The notes under the pieces were generated by a model. That model was not told the DNA's origin and searched no databases. It worked only from the letters and a program-made list of their open reading frames with translations. Shown piece after piece: positions 18,305 through 30,030 of a stretch of 64,000 nt of DNA. The stretch covers positions 1,116,001 to 1,180,000 of the forward strand of contig NZ_CP047198.1 of the NCBI RefSeq assembly GCF_030408635.1, written 5' to 3'. Source of the stretch: Corynebacterium coyleae (lineage in GTDB: Bacteria > Actinomycetota > Actinomycetes > Mycobacteriales > Mycobacteriaceae). A program made the position numbers and the translations under genes. Positions within the stretch are counted from its first letter, which is position 1. Each line of letters begins with the position of its first letter.

Positions 18305-18925
18305 TTAACCGAGCTTCCGGACTCCGATAAAGCTGGAGAGCGGAGTTGGATCTCGATTGAGGTCATAAGTGCGCAACAGGTCGATGTACACGCTCTTATC
18401 CAGGTCCCAGTCGTATTCATAAGTATGGGGAAGACCCTGTGACGCAGCAAATACGAGATCAGCCATGAGACGGGTGACTCGGCCGTTACCGTCGGTGAAC
18501 GGATGGATACGAACTAGCTCAGCGTGGGTAGCAATACCCAACTGTCTGGCGGTGAGTAACGAAGCCTCTGCTTGATAACCAAGATTGCCAAAGGAAGCAT
18601 GTAACTCAGTGGAAATGAATTGCGGATCCACACCGATATTGAGCCCAGTGCGACGGAACGCTCCAGACCAGGTCCAGATGCCGTCGAATAACCACCGGTG
18701 AAGCTCGACAAGGAACGATGTTGTCAGTATCTCGTCGAGATGAAGTTCCGAATTGTCGATGTCCTCGAGAACCCTCGCACGAGTAACTGCAAGGGTCTGC
18801 TGTTCGAGGCTATGAATTGTGAGCTTGTCAGGGATACGGTCAAAATGTTCGAGCAGCGCCGGTTCGAGCGCACTCATCTCATCTCCGTCGAGCGGGGTTT
18901 CGCCGTAGCCGGGGTCTAACCCCAT
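18305..18925 (-). CDS. Fic-domain protein (AMP-transferase toxin)
   Basis: The 206-residue Fic protein has the complete active-site motif HPFTDGNGRVTR at residues 141-152, so the catalytic His and the phosphate-binding loop are intact. Upstream, the flap region (residues 85-110) contains WSGAFRRTGLNIGV. It likely adenylylates a target such as a topoisomerase, as in VbhT and FicT toxins. No secretion signal or BID domain is seen, so it acts inside the cell. GAGGAA precedes the ATG, and the start overlaps the antitoxin gene by 10 bp. A later ATG (codon 17) is possible. The locus appears less GC-rich than neighbouring ligA. Confidence 0.85.
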   Translation of the reverse strand: MGLDPGYGETPLDGDEMSALEPALLEHFDRIPDKLTIHSLEQQTLAVTRARVLEDIDNSELHLDEILTTSFLVELHRWLFDGIWTWSGAFRRTGLNIGVDPQFISTELHASFGNLGYQAEASLLTARQLGIATHAELVRIHPFTDGNGRVTRLMADLVFAASQGLPHTYEYDWDLDKSVYIDLLRTYDLNRDPTPLSSFIGVRKLG

Positions 18926-19080
18926 CCGCGTTCCTCGAAAAGCCGTGAGAGGATTTGCTGTTCAAGCTCGGACGGTTCGTAGGTCTCAGGAACGGCACGG
19001 CTCTCAAGAGCCATCGAGGCACGTGCAGCGCGGATCGATGCCCCGGATGCTTCAAAGCATTGCGCGTGTGTTGCTGTCAT
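18916..19080 (-). CDS. VbhA-like small antitoxin of the Fic module
   Basis: The 54-residue protein is encoded directly before the Fic gene with a 10-bp overlap, the usual class I Fic antitoxin arrangement. A perfect GGGAGG site lies before the ATG at 19080, which decides this start over the ATG at 19140. The inhibitory helix motif of such antitoxins is (S/T)xxxE(G/N); here I read SMALES in the matching place, so Ser and Glu are kept but Gly/Asn is Ser. Helical residues before it (SIRAARA) and the C-terminal helix (LEQQILSRLFEE) align with VbhA by eye. Confidence 0.75.
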   Translation of the reverse strand: MTATHAQCFEASGASIRAARASMALESRAVPETYEPSELEQQILSRLFEERGWG

Positions 19081-19189
19081 GTTGTGCCTCCCTTCTTCTA
19101 GCGCATTGTAGTAGCAGATCGAGTGCCTTGCGGAATACAACCTGGTGAACTTGGGAGGCCTGCTGCAAGCGACAGGATGATTGTTTTAA

Positions 19190-21454
<2,265 letters not shown>

Positions 21455-21458
<4 letters not shown>

Positions 21459-22468
21459 CGGGTTTCCTCCATCAGGTCGATGCCGAGCGCGTCTACCCAG
21501 GCTTCGGTGTCGCCCGCGACGAACGCGGCGCGACTGTGGTCGGCGCGTTCCGGGTCCCAGACCAGCATGGTGCGGAAACCGCCGGTGCCGCCGTTGTGGA
21601 ACGTGATTTCTTCACCGCCTCCGTCGAGGCTTGCCCAGCCATAGTCGGGCACACCGTGCGAGGACACCCATTCCACGTATTTGGCCATGTCGGCAGCAGT
21701 GGAGCGGATCGCGCCAGCCGGGGCCCAGCCGTCCATGTCCCACGGGCCGGCGGGGTGCCCGTTGGCGGCCAGGCCTGTCGGTGCTTCGTCGACGGTGCCA
21801 GGTAGCGCCACGTAGGTCGACGTCATGCCAGCGGGCTCGAAGATTCGGGTGCACAGCAGTTCGTCGTAGGGCACGCCGGCGTGTATGGCCAGCAGCTGGC
21901 CGAGCAGCGCGTGGCCGTAGTTTGAGTATTGTTCCTCGCCGCGGTTGTTCAGCTCGGCGGAACCGGCGGCGTCGAGTATGTCCTGCGGTGTGTCGCGCCG
22001 GTAGGGATTGCCGCCGTCGCGGATGTTCGCCACGAACATGTCCGCGAGGCTCAGACTTTCGGTGGGGGCGAGCCCGGAGGTGTGGTTGAGCAGCTCCTCG
22101 ATGGTCACATCGGCGACGGGGGCGGAGGGGACGTCGATAAGCTCCTGCACCTGAGTATCCAGGCTGAGCTCGCCGGCGTCGATGAACTGGCGGACAAGCT
22201 CCGCGTTGAATGTTTTGGTGATCGAGCCGATTTCGAAGTCATTGTGCTCGTCGGCGCCGAGGCCGCCGAAGCGGACTTCGCCGTCGTCGTAGGTGAAGGC
22301 GGCGAGGTTGCGGTGGCCGTCTTCCGCGAGGTGTTCGAGGGCGGAGGAGATCTCGGCATCGCCAGTGTGCTCAGAGGCCACGGAAATGTCGCGGGGGCCG
22401 GTGGAGAGCATCAACGCGGCGGCGATGGCGGCGGCGATTACGCCGGCAGCAATGTTGGTAGCGCGCAT
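21455..22468 (-). CDS. Serine hydrolase of the beta-lactamase/D-Ala-D-Ala peptidase family, membrane-anchored or secreted
   Basis: The 337-residue protein starts with a hydrophobic signal/anchor (residues 5-24). It has all three class C motifs: SxxK as SITK (Ser82, Lys85), YxN as YSN (Tyr181) and a KTG-equivalent HNGG near the C-terminus. The HxG form is usual for esterase/peptidase relatives such as EstB and PBP4*-type proteins. Its start overlaps the regulator stop by 1 nt, and the membrane protein follows with a 4-bp overlap. It probably acts on peptidoglycan peptides or esters outside the membrane. Confidence 0.85.
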
Positions 22469-22932
22469 CAGTGGTCCTCTCCGGCGATCACGATCGCCAT
22501 GAGCGGGATAACGCGGGCCGGGGGAATCTCGAACATCCCGCCCTGCTTGCGCACCCAGCCGGCGGCCTGCAGTTCCTTCAGGTGGTGGTACGCGGTGCCG
22601 GTGGAGGAAACCAGCTCAGATTCGACCAGCTCCGTCACGCTCGCCGGTGCAGCTAAAAGGTGGCGCAAGATGGCGCCGCGGACGGGGTGCGCGAGCGCGG
22701 CGATGCGGTCCATTGCGTCGTCCCACGGTTGGTCCGTGATCCACGCTGTTGGGCGGATCCATTCGTAGGAGTAGGTGCCGGTCGGCAGTGTGATGTCGCC
22801 GGCGAAGGACACTCTGCCTTGCTCTGTTTCTTTGCTGGAACCGGGGAGTGGGGAGGGCTCGGGTGGTGATGCGTGTTCGAGCGCGGCGACGCGTGCTTCG
22901 AGGTCAGAGAGGCGTGCTTCAATCGGTTGCAT
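22468..22932 (-). CDS. ArsR-like winged-helix transcriptional regulator
   Basis: The 154-residue protein has an N-terminal coiled-coil segment (IEARLSDLEARVAALEHA), a linker, and a winged helix at about 75-145 (ALAHPVRGAILRHLLAAPASVTELVE ... AYHHLKELQAAGWV). No metal-binding cysteines are visible, so the signal is probably not a metal. The start codon lies inside a perfect 44-bp palindrome, and TAATTC (22941-22946, minus strand) sits 8 nt before it, also inside. The simplest reading is autoregulation of the regulator-hydrolase-membrane-protein operon. Confidence 0.82.
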   Translation of the reverse strand: MQPIEARLSDLEARVAALEHASPPEPSPLPGSSKETEQGRVSFAGDITLPTGTYSYEWIRPTAWITDQPWDDAMDRIAALAHPVRGAILRHLLAAPASVTELVESELVSSTGTAYHHLKELQAAGWVRKQGGMFEIPPARVIPLMAIVIAGEDH

Positions 22933-22969
22933 GCTTTCTAGAATTACAGAATTCTAGAAAGCATGCAAC
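22926..22969. promoter_or_regulatory. Perfect 44-bp palindrome covering promoter and start codon of the HTH gene
   Basis: The left arm GTTGCATGCTTTCTAGAATT (22926-22945) and its exact reverse complement (22950-22969) are separated by ACAG. Each arm also contains smaller palindromes (GCATGC, TTCTAGAA). The minus-strand -10 candidate and the ATG of the regulator lie within it. No T-run follows on either strand, so it looks like an operator and not a terminator. Confidence 0.8.
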
Positions 22970-22983
22970 GGCTGAGGTCTGCG

Positions 22984-23649
22984 CTAGCGCAGGATCGCGC
23001 CGATGATGTAGCCCAAATCGCCGACCTCGCGCACCTCGGAGGCCAAGAAATCGGGACCGCCCACACGGCCGACGACGAGCACGAGGTCGGTGCCGTGCAG
23101 GGGTGCCACGGTCAGGGCGGTGTCCAACTGGAACCAAGACTCTGGCACCCATTCGTCGAAATCGGGCTGCAAGATGCGCGCGCCCTCGATTGCGGGCATC
23201 TGCGGGGTGGAACCGTCATCCTCGGGCGCGGCGGAGGAGGCAGCGACGCGCTCCAAACCGGCGTCGGTGTTGCTCAGCACCACCGCCCAGGAGGAGGTGA
23301 CGGCCTTCGGCATGACGTTGACCAACTCTTCGAGCGTGTCGGCCTGTTTGCCCGAATGTGCCGCGATCTGGGCGAGCATTTGGATCTGTCCGCGGCGGTC
23401 GACGCGCCCGGTGAAGGGGCGGATCGAGTCCACTTCGGCGCCGTCGACGGATGCGACGGCGGTGATCAGGGTGTCCACCATGACTCCGGTGGGCAGGGTG
23501 ACCACGATGTCGTCGGTCACGGTGCCGTCGAGTGAGGACTCGACGATGTCCACGGAGTTGATGTCGGCCTCCACGATGCCGAACGCCTCAGCGAGCTGGC
23601 CGAGGCTGCCCGGCACATCGGGGAGTGAAACGCGGATGAGGTACGACAT
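22984..23649 (-). CDS. ACT-domain amino-acid-binding protein
   Basis: The 221-residue protein starts with an ACT domain (YLIRVSLPDVPGSLGQLAEAFG, about residues 1-75), followed by about 145 residues with a second alpha/beta part of unclear family. I start it at 23649: minus-strand TATAAA (23657-23662) lies 7 nt before this ATG, and the longer frame to 23790 runs into gatC. This gene stands between ligA and gatC in related corynebacteria. Ligand and function are unknown; an amino-acid-responsive regulator is the usual guess. Confidence 0.8.
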   Translation of the reverse strand: MSYLIRVSLPDVPGSLGQLAEAFGIVEADINSVDIVESSLDGTVTDDIVVTLPTGVMVDTLITAVASVDGAEVDSIRPFTGRVDRRGQIQMLAQIAAHSGKQADTLEELVNVMPKAVTSSWAVVLSNTDAGLERVAASSAAPEDDGSTPQMPAIEGARILQPDFDEWVPESWFQLDTALTVAPLHGTDLVLVVGRVGGPDFLASEVREVGDLGYIIGAILR

Positions 23650-23750
23650 GGCCTTATTTATAGCAACTGGGGGAGAAGAAGCGGTGGCGCGACGTGACGT
23701 AAGATAAGGCGCGTTAATCGCAACCCACGTTATGCCGAAGGGATGGGACT

Positions 23751-24050
23751 GTGGCTGAGATTTCACGCGACGAGGTGTCGCGCATCGCACGCCTGGCGCG
23801 AATTGCGCTGAAAGACGAGGAGCTGGACACGATTGCCCAGCAGCTGGACACGATTGTGGAAGCAGTGTCGAAGGTGCAAAGCGTGGACACCGAGGGCGTG
23901 ACCCCGATGAGCCACCCGCACTCCATCGACGCCGGTATGCGCGCCGATGTGGAAAAGAAGGTGCTGACGCAGGAGCAGGCGCTGGATCAGGCGCCGGCTG
24001 TGGAGGACGACCGCTTTATGGTGCCGCAGATTCTCGGAGAGGGAGACTAA
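23751..24050 (+). CDS. gatC: Asp/Glu-tRNA amidotransferase subunit C
   Basis: The 99-residue small subunit stabilises GatA and links it to GatB. It has the family pattern ISRDEVSRIARLARIALKDEEL near the start and PMSHPHS in the middle. The start is GTG at 23751, with a GAAGGGATGG site upstream. gatA follows after 3 bp. It shares a divergent promoter region of about 100 bp with the ACT-domain gene. Confidence 0.95.
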   Translation: MAEISRDEVSRIARLARIALKDEELDTIAQQLDTIVEAVSKVQSVDTEGVTPMSHPHSIDAGMRADVEKKVLTQEQALDQAPAVEDDRFMVPQILGEGD

Positions 24051-24053
24051 ACG

Positions 24054-25535
24054 ATGACGCAGTACACGATTCCGGCAGAGGGGCTCGTCGCAAAGCCAGC
24101 GCACGAACTTGCGGCGATGATTCAGGCTGGCGAGGTCACCTCGCGCGAAGTTACCCAGGCGTTTTTGGACCGCATCGCGGAGATTGACGACGAATTGGGG
24201 GCCTTCCTGCACGTTGGTGCCGAAGAGGCCCTGGCTGCGGCTGACAAGGTCGACGAGCAGGTAAAGAACGGCGAGGAGCCAGCGTCTGCGCTCGCTGGTG
24301 TGCCGCTGGCACTGAAGGACTTGCTGGTCACCACGGACGCGCCGACGACGGCTGCGTCGAAGATGCTTGAGGGCTACATGAGCCCGTACGACGCTACTGT
24401 GGTCAAGAAGCTGCGCGCCGCTGGCATCCCGATTCTGGGCAAGACCAACCTGGATGAGTTTGCCATGGGCTCTTCCACGGAGAACTCCGCGTACAAGCAG
24501 ACGAAGAACCCGCACGATTTGGAGCGCGTCCCGGGTGGTTCCGGTGGCGGCACCGCTGCGGCGCTTGCATCTGGTGAGGCCCCGCTGGGCATCGGTACCG
24601 ACACGGGCGGCTCGATCCGCCAGCCGGCATCGCTCACCGGCACCGTTGGCGTGAAGCCGACCTACGGTGGCGTGTCGCGCTATGGCGTGATCGCCTGTGC
24701 GTCCTCGCTCGACCAGGTTGGCCCGTGCGCGAACAATGTGCTTGATACTGCGCTGCTGCACGAGATCATCGCTGGCCACGACGAGTTCGACGCTACCTCC
24801 GTGGACCGCGAGGTTCCGGCGTGTGCCGACGCAGCTCGTGAGGGCGTTTCGGGTGACCTCAAGGGCGTCAAGATCGGACGCGTCAAGCAGTTCGAGCGCC
24901 CCGGCACCCAGGAAGGTGTCAAGGAGGCCATCGACGCCGCCTACGCTCAGCTCGAGCGCCAGGGGGCTGAGATTGTCGAGGTCGACTGCCCGAGCTTCGA
25001 CGACGTCATGGGTGCGTACTACATCATCCAGATGTCCGAGGTGAGCTCGAACCTCGCGCGTTTCGACGGCATGCGTTACGGCCTGCGCGTCGGCGACGAC
25101 GGCTCCCGCTCCGCAGAAGAGGTGATGGCCGCAACTCGTGGTGAGGGCTTCGGTGCTGAGGTCAAGCGCCGCATCATCTTGGGCACTTACGCGCTGTCGG
25201 TGGGTTATTACGACGCCTACTACCTGCAGGCGCAGCGTGTGCGCACCCTGATCGCCCAGGACTTTGCCAAGGCGTTCGAGGGCTGCGATGTCATTGCAGC
25301 ACCGTCTGTGCCGTCGACCGCCTTCAAGTTGGGTGAAAAGGTCGACGACCCGTTGGCGATGTACAACTTCGACCTGTTCACGCTGCCGCTGAACCTGGCT
25401 GGTTTGCCGGGCATGTCGGTTCCGGCGGGCAACGCCTCCGATACCGACCTTCCGGTTGGTCTGCAGTTGATCGCCCCGGCGTTCGAGGACGCACGCCTCT
25501 ACCGCGTGGGTGCCGCATTTGAAGCCGGCCGTTAA
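24054..25535 (+). CDS. gatA: Asp/Glu-tRNA amidotransferase subunit A
   Basis: It is the amidase subunit, releasing ammonia from glutamine for transamidation of Glu-tRNA(Gln). The 493-residue protein has the amidase-signature Ser-Ser-Lys triad: Lys in [10 protein letters not shown], cis-Ser in [13 protein letters not shown] and Ser in [13 protein letters not shown]. It follows gatC by 3 bp. The last 26 bp overlap the GTG start of the MFS gene, and a strong hairpin follows the stop at 25543. Confidence 0.97.
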   Translation: MTQYTIPAEGLVAKPAHELAAMIQAGEVTSREVTQAFLDRIAEIDDELGAFLHVGAEEALAAADKVDEQVKNGEEPASALAGVPLALKDLLVTTDAPTTAASKMLEGYMSPYDATVVKKLRAAGIPILGKTNLDEFAMGSSTENSAYKQTKNPHDLERVPGGSGGGTAAALASGEAPLGIGTDTGGSIRQPASLTGTVGVKPTYGGVSRYGVIACASSLDQVGPCANNVLDTALLHEIIAGHDEFDATSVDREVPACADAAREGVSGDLKGVKIGRVKQFERPGTQEGVKEAIDAAYAQLERQGAEIVEVDCPSFDDVMGAYYIIQMSEVSSNLARFDGMRYGLRVGDDGSRSAEEVMAATRGEGFGAEVKRRIILGTYALSVGYYDAYYLQAQRVRTLIAQDFAKAFEGCDVIAAPSVPSTAFKLGEKVDDPLAMYNFDLFTLPLNLAGLPGMSVPAGNASDTDLPVGLQLIAPAFEDARLYRVGAAFEAGR

Positions 25536-26844
25536 TCCCTGGAATACCCTCGCAGCCTTGGCTGCGGGGTATTTTCTTGTCCTGATCGACCAGGGCTTCA
25601 TGCCCGTGATCACCCCGCTTCTGCCGTACGAGGTCGGCGGCGCGGTGTGGCTGACCAGTGTGTACTTGCTGTGCACGGTCGCGCCCATGCCGGCCACGGG
25701 ACGGCTTGGCGACGCCTTCGGGCAGCGCCGCATGTTCCTCACCGGCCTGACCGTCTACGTGGCGGCGCTGGCACTAGCGGGCGCGTCGTGGTCGTTCGGT
25801 TCCCTGATCGTCGCGCGTGCGCTCCAGGGCTTCGGCGCGGCGGTGTTCCTGCCGCAAGCCTTCGGTCTGATCCCGCGCGTGTTTGCCGCCGACAAGCAGG
25901 GCCGCGCGTTCGCCGTGTGGGGCGTGATCGGCTCGGTGGCCTCGCTCATCGGGCCTGTCGCCGGCGGCGCGATCGCGCAGTCCCAGGGTTGGCGTGCGGC
26001 GTTCTACGCCCAGGCGGGGCTCGGGGCGGTTGCGCTGGTCGCCGGTGTCATTGCGCTGCCGCGATTAACGACGACAGGGGAGCGGGTCACCTTATTACCG
26101 ATCGTGCTGTCCTTCGGCGGGCTTGGGCTGTTGGTCTACGGCATCCAGTTCGGCTATTGGCCCTCGATCCTGTTCGGTGTGTTGCTGCTGGGCGTGCTCG
26201 TTCTGTCAGCACGCAACGGCACCGATGACGGGTTCCTACCAATCGAGCTCCTTTCGGACCGCGCTTTTGCACTAGGCACACTCGGCGTGGCCTCCATGGG
26301 GTTCACCGTCGCCTCGATGTTTATCCCGCTGATGTACTGGCTGCAGACGGTCGCAGGGGCCTCGCCCTCGGCGGCGGGCCTGATCACAGCACCGATGTCG
26401 GTGCTCGCGCTGGTGCTCACGCCGGTGGCCGGCTACCTGACGGATCGGCGCAACCCCGGCAAGCTCTGCGCGATCGGGTTCACGCTCAGCGCTGTGGCGC
26501 TGGTGCTGGCGATCGCGCTCATCAACGCCGGCGCTAACCTGTGGTGGTTCACCGCAGTCACGGCGCTGCTCGGTATCGGTGGCGCGTTTGTGTGGGCGCC
26601 GAACGCGGCAGTCACCATGCGCGGCATCACCGAGGGACAGACCGGCGCTGCGTCCGGGTTGTACAACACCGCGCGCCAGGTTGGCAGCGTGCTCGGCGTG
26701 GCACTCGTGGGGGCAGTGCTCGCCTCCGGAGAGATCGATGTGACGGCGTCGAAGGCGCTGGTGTTGCCGGTTGTGGCGATGGTGGTGGGCGTGGTGTCGT
26801 CGATACGCATTGCGCCGCGGGCAGGGGCAGGCGCAGCGCGCTAG
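25510..26844 (+). CDS. MFS transporter, DHA2-type drug exporter family
   Basis: The 444-residue protein has about 12-14 transmembrane segments. It has motif [14 protein letters not shown] after TM2 and a motif C-like [19 protein letters not shown], typical of proton-driven multidrug exporters. The only start that keeps TM1 ([19 protein letters not shown]) is the GTG at 25510, inside the end of gatA. As a result the codons for TM1 also form the gatA terminator hairpin (25543-25573). Translation coupled to gatA may stop the hairpin from forming. An ATG at 25600 would lose TM1. Confidence 0.82.
   Translation: MPHLKPAVNPWNTLAALAAGYFLVLIDQGFMPVITPLLPYEVGGAVWLTSVYLLCTVAPMPATGRLGDAFGQRRMFLTGLTVYVAALALAGASWSFGSLIVARALQGFGAAVFLPQAFGLIPRVFAADKQGRAFAVWGVIGSVASLIGPVAGGAIAQSQGWRAAFYAQAGLGAVALVAGVIALPRLTTTGERVTLLPIVLSFGGLGLLVYGIQFGYWPSILFGVLLLGVLVLSARNGTDDGFLPIELLSDRAFALGTLGVASMGFTVASMFIPLMYWLQTVAGASPSAAGLITAPMSVLALVLTPVAGYLTDRRNPGKLCAIGFTLSAVALVLAIALINAGANLWWFTAVTALLGIGGAFVWAPNAAVTMRGITEGQTGAASGLYNTARQVGSVLGVALVGAVLASGEIDVTASKALVLPVVAMVVGVVSSIRIAPRAGAGAAR
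25543..25578 (+). terminator. Intrinsic terminator hairpin after gatA, inside the MFS coding sequence
   Basis: AATACCCTCGCAGCC (25543-25557) pairs with GGCTGCGGGGTATT (25560-25573), 14 bp with a single bulged T, and TTCTT follows. It starts 8 bp after the gatA stop but lies in codons 12-23 of the MFS gene. Confidence 0.75.
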
Positions 26845-26854
26845 GCTGGCGTGC

Positions 26855-27886
26855 ATGCGACTTGCCACGTTGACCTCTGGAGGAGATTGCCCCGGACTAA
26901 ACGCCGTTATCCGCGGCGTGGTCCGTACCGCGAACACCGAATACGGCTCCACCGTCGTTGGATACCGCGACGGTTGGGTCGGTTTGATGGAGGACCGCAG
27001 GGTCGATCTTTACGACGACGCCTACATGGACTCCCTGCTTCTACGCGGCGGCACGATTCTGGGCACGGGGCGACTGCACCCGGACAAGTTCAAGGCTGGA
27101 ATCGACACGATTAAGGCCAACTTGGACGATGCTGGCATCGACGCACTGATCGCCATCGGTGGTGAGGGCACGCTCAAGGGTGCGAAGTGGCTCTCCGACA
27201 ATGGCATCCCGGTTGTGGGCGTGCCGAAGACGATTGACAACGACGTTGCCGCGACCGACTACACCTTCGGGTTCGACACCGCAGTGTCCGTGGCCACCGA
27301 CGCGATCGACCGCCTGCACACCACAGCAGAATCCCACAACCGCATCCTGATCGTGGAGGTCATGGGCCGCCACGTCGGCTGGATCGCCCTGCATGCCGGC
27401 ATGGCGGGTGGTGCGCACTACACCGTGATCCCCGAGGAGCCGTTCGATATTGCGGAGATCTGCAAAGCCATGGAACGCCGCTTCCAGATGGGGGAGAAGT
27501 ACGGCATCATCGTCGTTGCCGAAGGCGCGGTGCCCAAGGAGGGCACGATGGATGCTGGCCTCGGCGAAGAAGACGAGTTTGGCCACAAGACCTTCAATGG
27601 CATGGGCCAGATCATTGGCGACGAAGTGAAGAAGCGCCTCGGCTACGACGTGCGCACCACCGTTCTTGGACATATTCAACGCGGAGGCACGCCGACCGCC
27701 TACGACCGCGTGTTGGCCACCCGCTACGGTGTGCACGCCACCCGCGCGGCACACGACGGCAACTTTGGCAGCTGTGTGGCCTTGCACGGCGAGGACATCG
27801 AACTTGTTGCGCTCGAGGATGCAGTGGCGCAACTCAAGACCGTCCCGGAGCGCCGCTACGCCACCGCGAAGGCGATGTTCACCTAG
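26855..27886 (+). CDS. pfkA: 6-phosphofructokinase
   Basis: It phosphorylates fructose 6-phosphate in glycolysis. The 343-residue protein has [15 protein letters not shown] at the N-terminus, [17 protein letters not shown] and the substrate loop MGRHVGWIA. The residue equivalent to position 104 is Gly (GGEGT), which favours ATP, while the position-124 equivalent is Lys (VPKTIDND), as in PPi enzymes. This Gly/Lys mix is known in actinobacterial ATP-PFKs, so ATP is the likely donor. The ATG at 26855 lies 7 nt after TAGGCT (26842-26847); the frame from 26771 belongs to the end of the MFS gene. Confidence 0.94.
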   Translation: MRLATLTSGGDCPGLNAVIRGVVRTANTEYGSTVVGYRDGWVGLMEDRRVDLYDDAYMDSLLLRGGTILGTGRLHPDKFKAGIDTIKANLDDAGIDALIAIGGEGTLKGAKWLSDNGIPVVGVPKTIDNDVAATDYTFGFDTAVSVATDAIDRLHTTAESHNRILIVEVMGRHVGWIALHAGMAGGAHYTVIPEEPFDIAEICKAMERRFQMGEKYGIIVVAEGAVPKEGTMDAGLGEEDEFGHKTFNGMGQIIGDEVKKRLGYDVRTTVLGHIQRGGTPTAYDRVLATRYGVHATRAAHDGNFGSCVALHGEDIELVALEDAVAQLKTVPERRYATAKAMFT

Positions 27887-27961
27887 GACAGCGCAGGGGT
27901 TTCCTAACAGAATCTCCAAAACGGCCCGCGAGTCCATATTGTGAGAGTAGAATCTCACGCT

Positions 27962-28966
27962 ATGAGTCAATCGCGTCGTGGGGCGACCACCGCCGAAGAT
28001 CGTTCGGCCCTGATCGCCTCTGTTGTCTTCCCGATCCTCGTCGTTGTCGGCGGCTGCATCGGATACTTCACCCCGTCTGTCGTCGCGCCGATTACCGGGG
28101 GGACAACCTGGCTTCTGGGCGTGGTCATGTTTGGCATGGGCCTGACGTTGAAAGTCGCCGACTTTGCGATCATCGCGAAGCGTCCGACGCCTGTGCTGAT
28201 CGGAGTGATCGCGCAGTTTGTCATCATGCCGGTACTGGCGGTGCTCATTACGTGGATGCTGAATCTGCCACCGGAAATCGCAGCTGGTGTCATCCTCGTC
28301 GGCTGCGCCCCGGGCGGCACGACCTCCAACGTGGTGACCTACTTGTCACGCGGTGATGTGGCGCTGTCGGTGGCGATGACCACGGTGTCCACGCTGCTCG
28401 CGCCGATCTTCACGCCACTGCTCACCCTGTGGTTGGCGGGGCAGTACCTGCCAGTAAGTGCTGGTTCGATGGCGATCTCCACGGTCAAGATGGTGCTGCT
28501 TCCGGTCCTGCTCGGCCTCGCGATTACGTTCTTTCTACCGAAGATCGCCCAAGCGATCTTGCCAGCGCTTCCGTGGATTTCTGTCGTCGCCATTGGGGCG
28601 ATCGTCGCGATCATCGTCTCGGGTTCACGGGACAAGATCGTCGAAGCGGGTCTGCTTGTCTTGGTAGCTGTGATGATCCACAACCTGCTCGGCTACGCGC
28701 TTGGCTACTTCACCGGCAAGGGGACGAAGCAAACCGAATCGGCCTCGCGCACCATCGCGGTGGAAGTCGGCATGCAAAATTCTGGCCTCGCCGCCACGCT
28801 CGCTGTGCAGTACATGACCCCGCTTGCCGCGCTGCCGGGTGTCATCTTCTCGGTCTGGCACACCCTGTCCGGCGGGATCTTCGCCATGGTCATGCGTCTT
28901 CGCGATGACCGCGCGAAGCGTGCCGAGAACCCAGCAGCGCCTGCCGCAGAACCCATGGTGGTCTAG
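27962..28966 (+). CDS. Bile acid:sodium symporter (BASS) family transporter
   Basis: The 334-residue protein has about ten transmembrane segments. The BASS hallmark GCAPGGTTSNVVTYLSRGDVALSV (broken helix with substrate and Na+ sites) and the later EVGMQNSGLAATLA are both present. Bacterial members carry organic anions, keto acids or pantoate rather than bile acids; the substrate here is unknown. TAGAAT (27948-27953) lies 8 nt before the ATG at 27962, which decides this start over 27941. Confidence 0.88.
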   Translation: MSQSRRGATTAEDRSALIASVVFPILVVVGGCIGYFTPSVVAPITGGTTWLLGVVMFGMGLTLKVADFAIIAKRPTPVLIGVIAQFVIMPVLAVLITWMLNLPPEIAAGVILVGCAPGGTTSNVVTYLSRGDVALSVAMTTVSTLLAPIFTPLLTLWLAGQYLPVSAGSMAISTVKMVLLPVLLGLAITFFLPKIAQAILPALPWISVVAIGAIVAIIVSGSRDKIVEAGLLVLVAVMIHNLLGYALGYFTGKGTKQTESASRTIAVEVGMQNSGLAATLAVQYMTPLAALPGVIFSVWHTLSGGIFAMVMRLRDDRAKRAENPAAPAAEPMVV

Positions 28967-28975
28967 GGCCATCCA

Positions 28976-29929
28976 CTACAAGTCGCCGCGACGTGCCACC
29001 CACACGAACGCGGCGATCTTTTTACGCCCGACAGCGAGCGCATTGCCTAGCGACGGCCCATTGCCCGCATGAATCGTTCCCCACAACGTGTCGCCGGGGT
29101 GCGCGGGAAGAACGTCGCACAGGTGCTGCATGGCGGCGGGGGCGAGGCCGCGGCCGCGCGCGTGGTCGTCGAGAAGAAACTCGTAGACCTGAAACCCGCG
29201 CATCCCGTTGGCGTCGTCGCGCGCTGCGGCGATAACGCCGGCGCGTTGGCCTCCAACTTCCACTGCGTACAGTGCGCCTGTTTCTGCGCAACTTTGCAAC
29301 TGCGGCAATGTCGCTGCTTCGGTCCAGGTCGCCACGTCGGGCGTTTGCTTCACGACGTTGCCGAGCACCTCATCTGCGTACCCCGTCATCTCCTCGGGGG
29401 CTGCTGGAACGAGACGCACCCGGTGGCTCTGCGGGCGGCGTGGTGCAGCGCGCAGTTCGGAGACGAGGCCAGCAACGATCCACTGATCCACATCGGCGCT
29501 CTCCGGCGGGTTGGGCAATTCGAACCGGATTGCAACCGGCACAAAATCAGCGAACTCGCGGTGCAACTGTGCTGCATACGGTGCTAACCCGTCGTACTGC
29601 GGTGATACGGACGTAGCGACGACATGCACAAACGGCTTCTTGGGATCCAGCCCCAAAAAGCGGATGCCGGCGACGCACCAGTGACCATCAGTGAACTCAA
29701 CGTGCCGGTTCGCCCACGCAAGCGGGTCCTCTACGGTCGGCCCGCCGATGCTGTTGAGGTGATCGCGGAATCCGGCGCCGAACTCGTCGTTAGCCACATG
29801 CTCTGCTTGCGGGCGCATCTCCTCCGTCGCGAGGTAGAAACGTTCTTCCTCCGAGTACCAGTCGCGCAGCTGGCTGGGCATCCAGGCCGCATAAGCACTC
29901 GCCATTTGGGCAAGCAATGCGTTCGTCAT
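28976..29929 (-). CDS. GNAT-family N-acetyltransferase
   Basis: The 317-residue protein has an N-terminal ~170 residues of unknown family. The C-terminal GNAT fold (about 175-310) has the acetyl-CoA motif DDHARGRGLAPAAMQHL and a late IHAGNGPSLGNALAVG strand-helix. It is convergent with the BASS gene, 9 bp apart, with no terminator space. Target unknown. Confidence 0.75.
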   Translation of the reverse strand: MTNALLAQMASAYAAWMPSQLRDWYSEEERFYLATEEMRPQAEHVANDEFGAGFRDHLNSIGGPTVEDPLAWANRHVEFTDGHWCVAGIRFLGLDPKKPFVHVVATSVSPQYDGLAPYAAQLHREFADFVPVAIRFELPNPPESADVDQWIVAGLVSELRAAPRRPQSHRVRLVPAAPEEMTGYADEVLGNVVKQTPDVATWTEAATLPQLQSCAETGALYAVEVGGQRAGVIAAARDDANGMRGFQVYEFLLDDHARGRGLAPAAMQHLCDVLPAHPGDTLWGTIHAGNGPSLGNALAVGRKKIAAFVWVARRGDL

Positions 29930-30030
29930 CGTTAGTGCCTTTCCGTCTGAGGGAAGTTTTTATTTTAGGTACGTGTCGCCACGGCGAGCTGTAGCGCGAG
30001 CGAATCGGGTAGGGCAGTAGAATGGCCGGC

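Noticed and set aside
22926-22969. The 44-bp palindrome as a rho-independent terminator of the ACT-domain gene
   Set aside because: No T-run follows on the minus strand and the regulator start codon is inside it.
23763-25742. 659-codon open frame on the minus strand across gatC-gatA
   Set aside because: It is antisense to strongly conserved genes, has Arg/His/Val-rich composition without motifs, and reflects high GC with few stops.
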